Below, in pieces: positions 24,617 to 32,989 of a DNA stretch of 54,273 nt (positions are counted from its first letter, which is position 1; each line of letters starts with the position of its first letter). Source of the DNA: Lachnospiraceae bacterium. GTDB taxonomy: Bacteria; Bacillota; Clostridia; Lachnospirales; Lachnospiraceae. A program made the position numbers and the translations under genes. The notes beneath the pieces were generated by a model. The model was not told the origin of the DNA. It ran no database searches and saw only the letters and a list, made by a program, of their open reading frames with translations. The stretch covers positions 1-54,273 of the forward strand of contig JAFLTB010000008.1 of assembly GCA_022510605.1 (NCBI GenBank), written 5' to 3'.

Positions 24617-26092
24617 ATGCGACAGAAAAGGATAATCAAGACGGTACTGGGGGCAGGGCTGGTATTATCTTTCGGTATATGGGGACAGTACATAATTTCT
24701 ACATCCACTACCATGGGGACAACGACAGAGCTGGCTGGAATCTCCTACACCCTGGATCAGTATTGCTCTGTGCAGACGGGAGGAAATCAGTCGGACCCGG
24801 AGGCGATTGTAGCCTTTGAAGATACAATAGCGAATATGAATGGAACCACGATTGTAAGCGGTACGGCAGTTGGCGAAGCGACACCGCAGCCGACGGAGCA
24901 GGCCACGGCTACAGCTACACCGAAGCCGGAATCCGAATATGCCAATGTGGGAATTTCCATTGCGGCAGATTATGTTAATATTCGTAAAAAGCCAAGCACA
25001 GAAGCGGAGATTGTTGGTAAATTGTACCGTGGAAGTGCGGCCACGATTATGAAGCATGAAGGAGACTGGGTATATATCAAATCCGGTTCCGTCAGCGGCT
25101 ATATTATGAAGGACTATCTGGCGATTGGCTACAGCGCTGAAAAACTCATAGACGACTTTGGCACCAAATGGGCTACGGTAACCACAGAGACCCTGAAGGT
25201 GCGTGAAGAAAAGAATACGGATTGTACGGTATTGACACTGATTCCGGAGGATGAAAGCTATGAAGTGCTCCGGGAGGAAACAGAGTGGGCGAAAATTCGC
25301 GTAGATGGTGACACTGTTGGTTATGTGTCAAAGGATTATGTAAAGATTTCCGTTCAATTCAAAAAGGCAGTTTCCATTGAAGAAGAACGGGAGGAAGAAA
25401 GAAGAAAAGCGGCAGCTGCGGCAGCAGAGAGAGAACGTCAGCAGAGCCAGACGAGCAGTTCCAGTTCTAATAGTGGAAGTTCCAATAGTGGAAGTTCCAA
25501 TAGCGGAAGTTCTAACAGCAGCGGTTCCAGTGGAAGCTCCAGCAGTCGGAATTCCGGCAGCAGCAGTTCGAACGGAAGCGGCTCCGGCGGCAGCAGCAGT
25601 GGCGGAAGTTCCAGCAACGGTTCCGGTGGCAGCAGCAGCGGTGGAGGCGGAGGCTCCAGTAACGGTTCCGGTGGCAGCACTGGTGGAGGTGGAAGCTCCA
25701 GCAATGGCTCCGGCGGCAGTGTACTGGGCAGTGGAGACGGTTCGGCGGTTGCCTCCTATGCTTTGAAATTTGTAGGAAACCCTTATGTATATGGCGGTTC
25801 CAGTTTGACGCATGGTACGGACTGCTCTGGATTTACCATGTCGGTATTCAAGAACTTTGGAATCAGCCTGCCTCGTACCTCAGGTGAACAGTCCAGGGTC
25901 GGCAAAAAGATTAGCGTTTCAAGTGCCAGAGCCGGAGACTTGATTTTCTACGCCAGCGGCGGAAGGGTAAACCATGTTGCCCTCTGTATTGGCGGTGGAC
26001 GGGTAGTCCATGCAAGTAATCCTAGGACGGGTATTACTACGAGCAATATGTATTACCGTACCCCGTATTGTGCACGGCGTGTATTGGGATAA
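24617..26092 (+). CDS. Secreted SH3-domain NlpC/P60 peptidoglycan endopeptidase
   Basis: 491 residues. Cuts peptide stems of peptidoglycan in the wall. An N-terminal signal/anchor segment (about 5-30) is followed by a Thr/Pro stretch, two bacterial SH3 domains (about 111-170 and 183-246), a charged helix (253-276) and a Ser/Gly/Asn linker of about 100 residues. The C-terminal NlpC/P60 domain (377-491) has catalytic Cys403 in TDCSGF, His453 in NHVAL and His465 in VVHASN, so the triad is complete. GGAGGG lies seven bases before the ATG. Strong own promoter. Likely a cell-separation or wall-turnover hydrolase; it could also open the wall for flagellar rods, but nothing shows this. Confidence 0.93.
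   Translation: MRQKRIIKTVLGAGLVLSFGIWGQYIISTSTTMGTTTELAGISYTLDQYCSVQTGGNQSDPEAIVAFEDTIANMNGTTIVSGTAVGEATPQPTEQATATATPKPESEYANVGISIAADYVNIRKKPSTEAEIVGKLYRGSAATIMKHEGDWVYIKSGSVSGYIMKDYLAIGYSAEKLIDDFGTKWATVTTETLKVREEKNTDCTVLTLIPEDESYEVLREETEWAKIRVDGDTVGYVSKDYVKISVQFKKAVSIEEEREEERRKAAAAAAERERQQSQTSSSSSNSGSSNSGSSNSGSSNSSGSSGSSSSRNSGSSSSNGSGSGGSSSGGSSSNGSGGSSSGGGGGSSNGSGGSTGGGGSSSNGSGGSVLGSGDGSAVASYALKFVGNPYVYGGSSLTHGTDCSGFTMSVFKNFGISLPRTSGEQSRVGKKISVSSARAGDLIFYASGGRVNHVALCIGGGRVVHASNPRTGITTSNMYYRTPYCARRVLG
25469..25513 (+). repeat. Three 15-bp tandem repeats in the Ser/Gly linker
   Basis: Units at 25469-25483, 25484-25498 and 25499-25513 encode NSGSS. The first two are identical. Degenerate Ser/Gly repeats continue to about 25740. 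Units are in-frame, so slippage changes only linker length. Confidence 0.85.
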
Positions 26093-26110
26093 ATAGCAGA
26101 ATAACTATAT

Positions 26111-26135
26111 GAGCGTCACGCTTTGCGGGGCGCTC
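26111..26135 (+). terminator. Probable terminator after the NlpC/P60 gene
   Basis: 11-bp stem (26111-26121 with 26125-26135; one mismatch and one G-T) with a TTT loop, 18 bases after the stop. The T-tail is weak. A second hairpin (CGCCTGC 26155-26161 with GCAGGCG 26172-26178, followed by TTGTTT) lies before the next gene. Confidence 0.6.
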
Positions 26136-26207
26136 TTATGTCGAAGCAAGCAGTCGCCTGCGCAGGAGTGTGCAGGCGTTGTTTATGTCAGAGCATGGGA
26201 GGAAGCG

Positions 26208-29057
26208 ATGAACCTTCAAAAATTTCTGGAATGGAAGAATGAGAACAGAAAAAGAAAATATCTATGTTATTTTGGTGCATACACAGTGGTGTTTGCTGTT
26301 CTTGTATTGTTTTGGATGAGGTGGGTGCTGGTTTATGGAGATGTTCTGCTGGGAGATGCGGACGGCACCATGCAGTTTTTTCCGGGAGTTGTATATTTTG
26401 GGCGCTATATAAGGGAGGCGGTGTCCGGCTTTTTTGCCACAGGGCATCTTTCCCTTCCGGCCTGGGACCTTCATATCGGTCTGGGGGATGATGTATGGGG
26501 AGCGTTGAATCAGTATGCCTTTGGGGATGTACTGGATTTAGTATATGTTTTTGTGCCGGAGAAGTGTGTCAGCACAGTCTATAGCGTGCTTGCCATCCTT
26601 CGGCTGTATCTGGCGGGAATTGCCTTTTCCTGTTTTGGACTGTATAAAAAGAAACCCCATTTTTATGTTCTTTGTGGAGCTGTTTTCTATACCTTTAACT
26701 ATTGGAGCCTGACAATGTGTTACTGGTATGGGTATTTTCTTAATGCGCTGATTTATCTGCCCCTTCTTGTCATTGCCATGGAGCGGATGTTTGAAAAAAA
26801 GAAGAAAGCCATGTTTACTATCCTTACGGCGCTGTCTTTGCTGAGTAGTTTTTACTTTTTCTATATGATTACCCTTGGCCTGCTGGTCTATGGCATTCTG
26901 TACTGTGTCAGGCGCTATCGGGGGGAGGGGTTTTGGAAAAAGTCCCTGCTTGCTCTGTGGTACTGTGTATTCGGTTATATCAAGGCTATTTTAGCAGTGG
27001 CGCCGGTTATGATTCCGGTAGTGGTGTCCTTTGTCGGCAGCTACCGCTCCGGGGAAGCGGGCCTGCAAAATGTATGGCTGTATCCCTTTGGGGTTTGGCT
27101 TAAACGCCTGACCAGTATATTTTCCTATGCGGCGGGGCCCCACCAGGCAATTCTTGGCATGGGCGGGATTGCACTGGCAGTCATTGCCGTGGCATGTGTC
27201 TGCCGCCGGCACCGGATGATTCTATGGGGAGTGGTGGCAGCCCTGGCGGCCTATAGTTTCCCGCTGTTTTCCTTTCTGATGAATGCAGGAGCTTCGGACT
27301 TAGGACGCTGGAATTTTCTGCTTTTGTTTTTTGGAGCAGCGGCCCTGCTGTATGTGCTGCCGGATATCCTGAATATGAATCCGAAGGCAAAGAGGCTCTA
27401 TCTGATTTTGGCAGCGGCCTATGTGGGAGTACTGAGCTGTTTTCGGTATGCGTCGGATGCCGGCAGTTTATTTATCGTCGGATTTTCTTTATTTGTTGGC
27501 GCAGTGGTGCTGTTTGTGATGATACCGGGAGAAAAAAGGTATCATGGGAAACTGGGTATGCTGACAGCCTTTCTTGTAGTGGATGTAATCATTAACAGTG
27601 CTGGTTATACGGCATTATATAAAAGCATACCGAATTTGTTCTCCAGCGAGGAAGCCCAGGCCTATAGCAGACCCATTACCACACGGGTATCACGGGAAGA
27701 TTTGCGGGTCCATGGGTATCGTGTAGATACACAGAATAAAATGGGAACCTTGGCCAGCATAAATTATGGATGGACAGAAAAACTTCCGACCCTGACAGCT
27801 TATTACAGCATGCTTGGTGGAAATGTAACAGAGTTTTCCGGCATGATTGGCAATACCAGGGAAAACAGTGCGGTGATTGTCCAGGATTACGATGACAGAA
27901 CGGTATTGAACCAATTGATGGGAGTAAAATATCTCTTTGCTGACTCAGGTCAGGAGCCCAAGAGAAGTATTCCCTATGGCTATATAGAGTTACAGGAACA
28001 GTCTTATATAGATGAGCTGGGGAGGGAGCAGGTCTTTTCTGTATATGAAAATACCTATGCCATGCCGATACTGTATGGGTATGACAGCTGCATCACCAAA
28101 GAAACCTGGGAAAGTCTTCCTATGAACCAGAGGGAGCAGGCTTTGCTTCAGGGGGCCGTGGTGGAGGATGCGGAAGGATTCCCGGCGGCGCAGCTTGTTA
28201 TGACGGATACGGTGCTTTTGGGGCAGAAAGAATTGGAGCAGCAGCTGGCAGAGAAAAGCAATTCCATTTTGGTAGATGAAAATGGGGATATCGTAGTTTT
28301 GCGTCCCAATGCCAATGTATATGTTTCCTGTCAGCTTCCGGCAGGAGCAGAGAGCTATCTGGAGGTGGCGAACCTTACGTTCGATAGCCCGGACAATGCT
28401 TTTTACGAAAGATACAAGGATTTTTACAGCCGGGAGGAAGAAAAGAAAAACGTGTCGGGTTATGGCCTGTGGGGACCTGCTGAGGCTGAACGGGTAAATC
28501 TGACAGTGGAGACATCCCAGATACAGACAGTAATGCGCCATAATACGGAAAGCCATATGTATCACAGTTTTGACTCGGTGCTTATGAACCTGGGCTACCG
28601 TGAACAGGCTGAGACATGGTTCCGTCTTACCCTTGACAATGTAGGAACCTATCATTTTGAAAATCTCCGGGTGATAGCCCAGCCTATTGAGGCTCAGACT
28701 TACGGAGAGCGGGTGGCAGCCCGGAAGGATATTGCTGTGAAAAAACTGAAAATCGGTGGGGATAAAATTTCTGCCCGTATCACCGCAAAGGACAGCCGTA
28801 TTGTCTGTGTGGCGGTTCCTTACAGTACCGGGTGGAAGGCTTATGTGGATGGAGAGGAAACGCCAGTGGAAAAAATAAACGGAATGTTTATGGGGCTGCG
28901 GGTGGAACCGGGAAAACACAAACTGCTGTTAAAATATGAAACTCCGGGACGACGGGCTGGAATGGCGGCCAGCGGCGTATATTGGGGACTTTCCCTGATT
29001 TGCTTTGGCCTTCGCTGGCTCTGGAGAAGGCGAAAAATAAAACAGGAGATTGTCTGA
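26208..29057 (+). CDS. YfhO family membrane protein (GT-C glycosyltransferase-like)
   Basis: 949 residues. The N-terminal 550 hold about a dozen transmembrane segments; the C-terminal 350 are mostly extracytoplasmic and beta-rich, ending in one more helix and RRRKIKQ. The GDADGTMQFFPGVVYF segment after the first helix, with acidic residues facing out, and the TGWKAYVDGEE segment near the end are YfhO marks. Family members are thought to move sugars onto lipid or teichoic acid at the outer membrane face; Bacillus YfhO is tied to lipoteichoic acid glycosylation. A longer frame opens at 26109, but GGAGG lies five bases before the ATG at 26208. Stands alone; donor and acceptor unknown. Confidence 0.88.
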   Translation: MNLQKFLEWKNENRKRKYLCYFGAYTVVFAVLVLFWMRWVLVYGDVLLGDADGTMQFFPGVVYFGRYIREAVSGFFATGHLSLPAWDLHIGLGDDVWGALNQYAFGDVLDLVYVFVPEKCVSTVYSVLAILRLYLAGIAFSCFGLYKKKPHFYVLCGAVFYTFNYWSLTMCYWYGYFLNALIYLPLLVIAMERMFEKKKKAMFTILTALSLLSSFYFFYMITLGLLVYGILYCVRRYRGEGFWKKSLLALWYCVFGYIKAILAVAPVMIPVVVSFVGSYRSGEAGLQNVWLYPFGVWLKRLTSIFSYAAGPHQAILGMGGIALAVIAVACVCRRHRMILWGVVAALAAYSFPLFSFLMNAGASDLGRWNFLLLFFGAAALLYVLPDILNMNPKAKRLYLILAAAYVGVLSCFRYASDAGSLFIVGFSLFVGAVVLFVMIPGEKRYHGKLGMLTAFLVVDVIINSAGYTALYKSIPNLFSSEEAQAYSRPITTRVSREDLRVHGYRVDTQNKMGTLASINYGWTEKLPTLTAYYSMLGGNVTEFSGMIGNTRENSAVIVQDYDDRTVLNQLMGVKYLFADSGQEPKRSIPYGYIELQEQSYIDELGREQVFSVYENTYAMPILYGYDSCITKETWESLPMNQREQALLQGAVVEDAEGFPAAQLVMTDTVLLGQKELEQQLAEKSNSILVDENGDIVVLRPNANVYVSCQLPAGAESYLEVANLTFDSPDNAFYERYKDFYSREEEKKNVSGYGLWGPAEAERVNLTVETSQIQTVMRHNTESHMYHSFDSVLMNLGYREQAETWFRLTLDNVGTYHFENLRVIAQPIEAQTYGERVAARKDIAVKKLKIGGDKISARITAKDSRIVCVAVPYSTGWKAYVDGEETPVEKINGMFMGLRVEPGKHKLLLKYETPGRRAGMAASGVYWGLSLICFGLRWLWRRRKIKQEIV

Positions 29058-29114
29058 CAATTCAAATCCGAACGGTTGTACGCAGACATTTGTAGTCTGA
29101 GACAAGTCACAATT

Positions 29115-29175
29115 TTATCCACATTCAAAAGAACGATTTTGCGACATTTTGAAGTTATGCACAAAGTTATCCACA
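29115..29175 (+). promoter_or_regulatory. Cluster of three perfect DnaA boxes
   Basis: TTATCCACA at 29115-29123, TTATGCACA at 29155-29163 and TTATCCACA at 29167-29175, all on the plus strand and all matching TTATNCACA. The last two are 12 bases apart, the first 40 bases upstream. DnaA binding is strongly predicted. No dnaA, dnaN or rpmH is near, so this is probably a DnaA-titrating or regulatory cluster and not the main origin. Confidence 0.7.
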
Positions 29176-29344
29176 TTGTCAACAAAAATGGGAGACTTTT
29201 GTAGGACAAATTTCACTGTCTTATAATTTTGCGAGTTGTGTGACAATTTCCCAAAAGGCGATTTGAAAGATTCCTGAGTTTCCGAATATTGTTAAACACT
29301 GTATCTACGTGTAAAAAGGACTTGCCGCTGAAAGCGGCAATGTC

Positions 29345-29404
29345 AATATGCCCCGGAATCGCATCTGGAAAACTTGTTTTCCAAGTGCGGTTCCGGGGCA
29401 TATT
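29345..29404 (+). repeat. 60-nt near-perfect hairpin upstream of hpf
   Basis: 29-base arms (29345-29373 and 29376-29404) with a two-base TT loop; only one mismatch and two G-T pairs. The arms begin AATATGCCCCGGAA. The right arm continues into a terminator, and from 29386 the sequence is repeated downstream of hpf. It could be a miniature inverted-repeat element, or the body of a small structured RNA ended by the following terminator. Confidence 0.75.
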
Positions 29405-29435
29405 CGCTCATCACATTCTGTGATGAGTGCTTTTT
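29405..29435 (+). terminator. Terminator after the 60-nt hairpin
   Basis: Stem CGCTCATCACA/TGTGATGAGTG (29405-29415 with 29419-29429, one G-T) with a TTC loop and five T. It ends transcription from yfhO, or a small RNA, before the hpf promoter. Confidence 0.85.
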
Positions 29436-29485
29436 ACCTATAAAATTCCGAAAATAAAAATCCAAAAACTCAAATGGAATTTCTA

Positions 29486-29514
29486 TTGCCGAAAGATGGG
29501 TTTTGTTGTATAAT
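29486..29514 (+). promoter_or_regulatory. hpf promoter
   Basis: TTGCCG (29486-29491), a 17-base spacer and perfect TATAAT (29509-29514), about 60 bases before the start codon. Confidence 0.75.
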
Positions 29515-29575
29515 GAATATACGAGTAAAATTCTTAGGATTTACTTGAAACTTATGGGCAAAGGAGCTGAATATT

Positions 29576-30103
29576 ATGAATTTAGTAATAAGCGGAAAAA
29601 ACATTGACATAACAGAAGGGTTACGTTCAGCGGTAGAGGAGAAAATCAGCAAGTTAGAGAGATACTTTAGCGATTCCACCGAAGTTCATGTTACCATGAG
29701 CACGGAAAAGAACCGTCAGAAAATTGAGGTTACGATTCCGATGAAGGGCAGCATTATCCGTGCAGAGGAGACAAGCACGGACATGTATGTGTCCATTGAT
29801 CTTGTGGAGGAAGTGATTGAGAGACAACTTCGCAAATATAAGAACAAACTCATTGACAAAGAACAGAATGCGGCACAGCTGAGTAAGGCATTTATTGAAG
29901 AGGATATTTATGATGAGGAAGAGATTCAGATTATCCGTTCCAAAAAATTTGCCATGAAGCCGATGGACCCGGAGGAAGCCTGCGTACAGATGGAACTTCT
30001 GGGGCATAATTTCTTTGTATTCCGCAATTCAGAGACAGAGGAAGTCAATGTGGTTTATAAGAGAAAGGGCAGTACATACGGTTTGATTGAGCCGGACTTT
30101 TGA
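29576..30103 (+). CDS. hpf: Ribosome hibernation promoting factor, long form
   Basis: 175 residues. Dimerises 70S ribosomes into inactive 100S particles in slow growth. The N-terminal RaiA/HPF domain (about 1-100: NLVISGKNIDITEGLRSAVEEKISKLERYF, the Lys/Arg-rich KIEVTIPMKG part) binds the 30S decoding site; after a charged linker, the C-terminal dimerisation domain (about 118-175: IIRSKKFAMKPMDPEEACVQMELLGHNFFVFRN..VVYKRKGSTYGLIEP) is intact, defining the long form. AAAGGAG precedes the ATG. It has its own promoter and two terminators in a row, so it is insulated from secA. hpf next to secA is a common Firmicutes order. Confidence 0.96.
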   Translation: MNLVISGKNIDITEGLRSAVEEKISKLERYFSDSTEVHVTMSTEKNRQKIEVTIPMKGSIIRAEETSTDMYVSIDLVEEVIERQLRKYKNKLIDKEQNAAQLSKAFIEEDIYDEEEIQIIRSKKFAMKPMDPEEACVQMELLGHNFFVFRNSETEEVNVVYKRKGSTYGLIEPDF

Positions 30104-30127
30104 TTTATGCCATAGTTGAAAAAATGG

Positions 30128-30166
30128 ACAGGGCATTTTCCTTTGAGGAAGGTGCCCTGTTTTTTC
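30128..30166 (+). terminator. hpf terminator
   Basis: Stem ACAGGGCA/TGCCCTGT (30128-30135 with 30153-30160) enclosing an inner TTCC/GGAA pair, followed by six T. Confidence 0.88.
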
Positions 30167-30169
30167 GAC

Positions 30170-30221
30170 TGCGATTCCGGCGCATATTCACTCATCACAT
30201 TCTGTGATGAGTGCTTTTTAC
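30170..30221 (+). repeat. Second copy of the 52-nt element, carrying a terminator
   Basis: 49 of 52 bases match 29386-29437. It includes the right-hand part of the 60-nt hairpin arm and the whole terminator: perfect 11-bp stem CACTCATCACA/TGTGATGAGTG (30189-30199 with 30203-30213), TTC loop, five T (30215-30219). With the first copy it flanks hpf in direct orientation. The left half of the 60-nt hairpin is missing here. Confidence 0.85.
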
Positions 30222-30294
30222 ATGATGTAAGTGCTTTTTGCACATTGTAACAGAAAATGGGAAAACTAATACAGAAACTCGAGAAAAATACTAG

Positions 30295-30323
30295 TTGAAA
30301 CCTCTCCCAACTAATGGTAAAAT
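30295..30323 (+). promoter_or_regulatory. secA promoter
   Basis: TTGAAA (30295-30300), a 17-base spacer and TAAAAT (30318-30323), about 55 bases before the secA start. Confidence 0.72.
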
Positions 30324-30377
30324 AATTTGGGGCAGTAACGTCCCATGCGTAATGAAAAATTATTGGAGTGTGACAAA

Positions 30378-32939
30378 ATGGGATTATTAAGTAAAGTAAT
30401 TGGAACCCACAGTGAACGTGAGGTCAAGAGAGTTATTCCTATCGTAGATAAAATTGAGGCCTTGGAGCCGGAAATGGAGAAACTTTCGGATGAAGAACTG
30501 AGGGCCAAGACGGAAGAATTTAAGAAAAGACTGGCGGAGGGGGCTACGCTGGAGGATATTATGCCGGAGGCTTATGCTGTAGTAAGAGAGGCCTCCAAAA
30601 GAACCATTGGTCTGCGCCATTTCCGTGTGCAGCTCATCGGCGGTGTGATTCTGCACCAGGGACGTATCACAGAGATGCGTACCGGTGAAGGTAAGACGCT
30701 GGTGTCCACCCTTCCGGCCTATCTGAATGCTTTGTCGGGCAAGGGAGTTCACATTGTGACTGTCAACGATTATCTGGCAAAGCGTGACGCCGAGTGGATG
30801 GGGCAGATTCATGAATTTCTGGGACTGACAGTAGGTGTTATTCTCAACAGCATGGACAACGACGAGCGCCGGGAGGCCTACAATTGTGATATTACCTATG
30901 CCACGAATAACGAACTGGGCTTTGATTACCTCCGTGATAACATGGTAATCTATAAGGAACAGCTGGTACAGCGGGAGCTGCATTATGCCATTGTGGACGA
31001 GGTGGACTCCGTGCTGATTGACGAGGCCAGAACCCCATTGATTATTTCCGGTTCCAGCGGAAAATCTACAAAGATATATGAGGCCTGTGACAATCTGGTG
31101 CGCCAGTTAAAAAAAGGTACAGAAAAGGAATTGTCCAAAATGGACATTCTTATGAAAGAGGACAGCAACGAGACAGGGGACTATGTTGCCAATGAAAAGG
31201 AAAAAACCGTCAACCTGACAGCACAGGGTATTAAAAAGGTGGAGCGGTTTTTCCATTTGGAAAATCTGGCAGACCCGGAAAATCTGGAAATTCAGCACTG
31301 TGTAAACCTTTCTCTCCGGGCCCATGCTCTGATGCATCTGGACAAGGACTATGTGGTAAAGGACGACCAGGTGCTGATTGTAGATGAGTTTACCGGGCGT
31401 ATTATGCCGGGCCGTCGGTATTCCGACGGACTGCACCAGGCCATTGAGGCCAAGGAGCATGTAAAGGTAAAAAGGGAGAGCAAGACGCTGGCTACCATTA
31501 CCTTCCAGAACTTTTTCAATAAATATACGAAAAAATGTGGTATGACCGGTACGGCGCTGACGGAGGAAAAGGAGTTCCGTGAGATTTATGGCATGGACGT
31601 GGTGGAGGTTCCTACCAACCTTCCGGTACAGCGTATTGACCATGAGGATGCAGTATACAAGACCAGACGGGAGAAGTTAAATGCCATTGTGGCAGATATT
31701 GTGGAGAGCCACGAGAAAGGACAGCCGGTGTTGGTGGGTACCATTACCATTGACGCTTCTGAGGAATTGTCCCAGATGTTAAAAAAGCGGGGGATTCCAC
31801 ATAAGGTACTGAATGCGAAGTTCCATGAGATGGAAGCGGAAATTATTGCGGATGCCGGTGTCAAAGGGGCGGTTACCATTGCCACTAACATGGCAGGACG
31901 TGGTACGGATATTAAGCTTGGCGAGGGAGTGACAGAGTTGGGCGGCCTGAAAATTATCGGTACGGAGAGGCACGAATCCAGACGTATTGATAACCAGCTG
32001 AGGGGACGTTCCGGCCGCCAGGGTGACCCGGGTGAATCGAAGTTTTACATCTCTCTGGAGGACGATTTGATGCGTCTCTTTGGTTCGCAGAACCTGATGC
32101 AGATGTTTAACTCTCTGGGAATGCCGGAGGGCGAGCAGATTCAGCACAAGATGTTGAGTAAAGCCATTGAGCGGGCCCAGAAAAAGATTGAGGGCAACAA
32201 CTATGGTATTCGTAAAAACCTGCTGGAGTATGACCAGGTCAACAACGAACAGAGAGAAATTATTTATGCAGAGCGCCGCAAGGTGTTAGATGGTGACAAC
32301 ATGCGTGACACCATCATTGGCATGATGGATGAACTGGTTGATAAATATGTCAACGCTGTTATTGGGGATGACCAGATGCCGGAGGACTGGAATCTGTCGG
32401 AACTCAATGAGATTTTGCTTCCGATTATTCCACTGGAGCCGGTGACCCTGGCTCCCGGAGGGGATAAAGGCCTGACCAAGAGCGGGCTGATTCAGAAACT
32501 GAAGGAGGAAGCCCTTCGTTTCTACGAGAGCAAGGAGGCAGAATTTCCGGAGGCAGAGCAGATTCGTGAGATTGAGCGTGTGATTATCCTGAGGGTGACA
32601 GACAGCCGATGGATGGATCACATCGACGATATGGACCAGCTGCGTCAGGGAATCGGCCTGCAGGCCTTTGGCCAGCGGGACCCGGTGGTAGAATACCGCT
32701 TTCAGGGATATGATATGTTCAACGGCATGACCGAATCCATCCGTGAGGAAACGGTAAAGACGCTGATGCATGTCCGTATTGAGCAGAGGGTAGAGAGAGA
32801 GCAGGTGGCTGAGGTGACGGGTACCAATAAAGACGACTCTGCCAATGCGCCAGTGGTAAGAAAGTCTGAGAAAGTCAGCAGAAATGCCCCGTGTCCATGT
32901 GGAAGCGGGAAGAAATATAAACACTGCTGCGGCAGGTAA
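30378..32939 (+). CDS. secA: Preprotein translocase ATPase SecA
   Basis: Drives unfolded proteins through SecYEG using ATP. 853 residues. Walker A GEGKT at 103-107 within [31 protein letters not shown] for Walker [44 protein letters not shown] of the second motor domain; the preprotein-binding and helical scaffold parts follow. It ends in the zinc-binding SEC-C motif [17 protein letters not shown] lies ten bases before the ATG at 30378; a longer frame at 30345 would start upstream of that site. First gene of a long plus-strand run through yhfC (50-base gap to prfB). Confidence 0.98.
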   Translation: MGLLSKVIGTHSEREVKRVIPIVDKIEALEPEMEKLSDEELRAKTEEFKKRLAEGATLEDIMPEAYAVVREASKRTIGLRHFRVQLIGGVILHQGRITEMRTGEGKTLVSTLPAYLNALSGKGVHIVTVNDYLAKRDAEWMGQIHEFLGLTVGVILNSMDNDERREAYNCDITYATNNELGFDYLRDNMVIYKEQLVQRELHYAIVDEVDSVLIDEARTPLIISGSSGKSTKIYEACDNLVRQLKKGTEKELSKMDILMKEDSNETGDYVANEKEKTVNLTAQGIKKVERFFHLENLADPENLEIQHCVNLSLRAHALMHLDKDYVVKDDQVLIVDEFTGRIMPGRRYSDGLHQAIEAKEHVKVKRESKTLATITFQNFFNKYTKKCGMTGTALTEEKEFREIYGMDVVEVPTNLPVQRIDHEDAVYKTRREKLNAIVADIVESHEKGQPVLVGTITIDASEELSQMLKKRGIPHKVLNAKFHEMEAEIIADAGVKGAVTIATNMAGRGTDIKLGEGVTELGGLKIIGTERHESRRIDNQLRGRSGRQGDPGESKFYISLEDDLMRLFGSQNLMQMFNSLGMPEGEQIQHKMLSKAIERAQKKIEGNNYGIRKNLLEYDQVNNEQREIIYAERRKVLDGDNMRDTIIGMMDELVDKYVNAVIGDDQMPEDWNLSELNEILLPIIPLEPVTLAPGGDKGLTKSGLIQKLKEEALRFYESKEAEFPEAEQIREIERVIILRVTDSRWMDHIDDMDQLRQGIGLQAFGQRDPVVEYRFQGYDMFNGMTESIREETVKTLMHVRIEQRVEREQVAEVTGTNKDDSANAPVVRKSEKVSRNAPCPCGSGKKYKHCCGR

Positions 32940-32989
32940 GAAGCGGGGGTAGCGTTCCCTGCGTCAATAAAAATACAGGTGGTGATTTT

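Larger units (their letters stand above)
29058..29575. other. 518-base intergenic region with no gene
   Basis: No credible coding frame. It holds, from left to right, three DnaA boxes (29115-29175), an AT-rich stretch, a small TTGCCGCT/AGCGGCAA hairpin (29322-29340), a 60-nt near-perfect hairpin (29345-29404), a terminator (29405-29435) and the hpf promoter (29486-29514). It is the longest gene-free stretch in the window. Confidence 0.85.

Noticed and set aside
25328..25813. Long Ala/Thr-rich and Leu/Pro-rich frames in other frames of the NlpC/P60 linker
   Set aside because: They come from the Ser/Gly repeat read in the wrong frame or strand.
29213..29401. 62-codon minus-strand frame in the hpf upstream region
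   Set aside because: It runs through the 60-nt hairpin and has no ribosome site.
29058..29575. Chromosomal replication origin
   Set aside because: Three DnaA boxes are present but dnaA, dnaN, rpmH and other usual origin neighbours are absent, and no clear unwinding element was seen.
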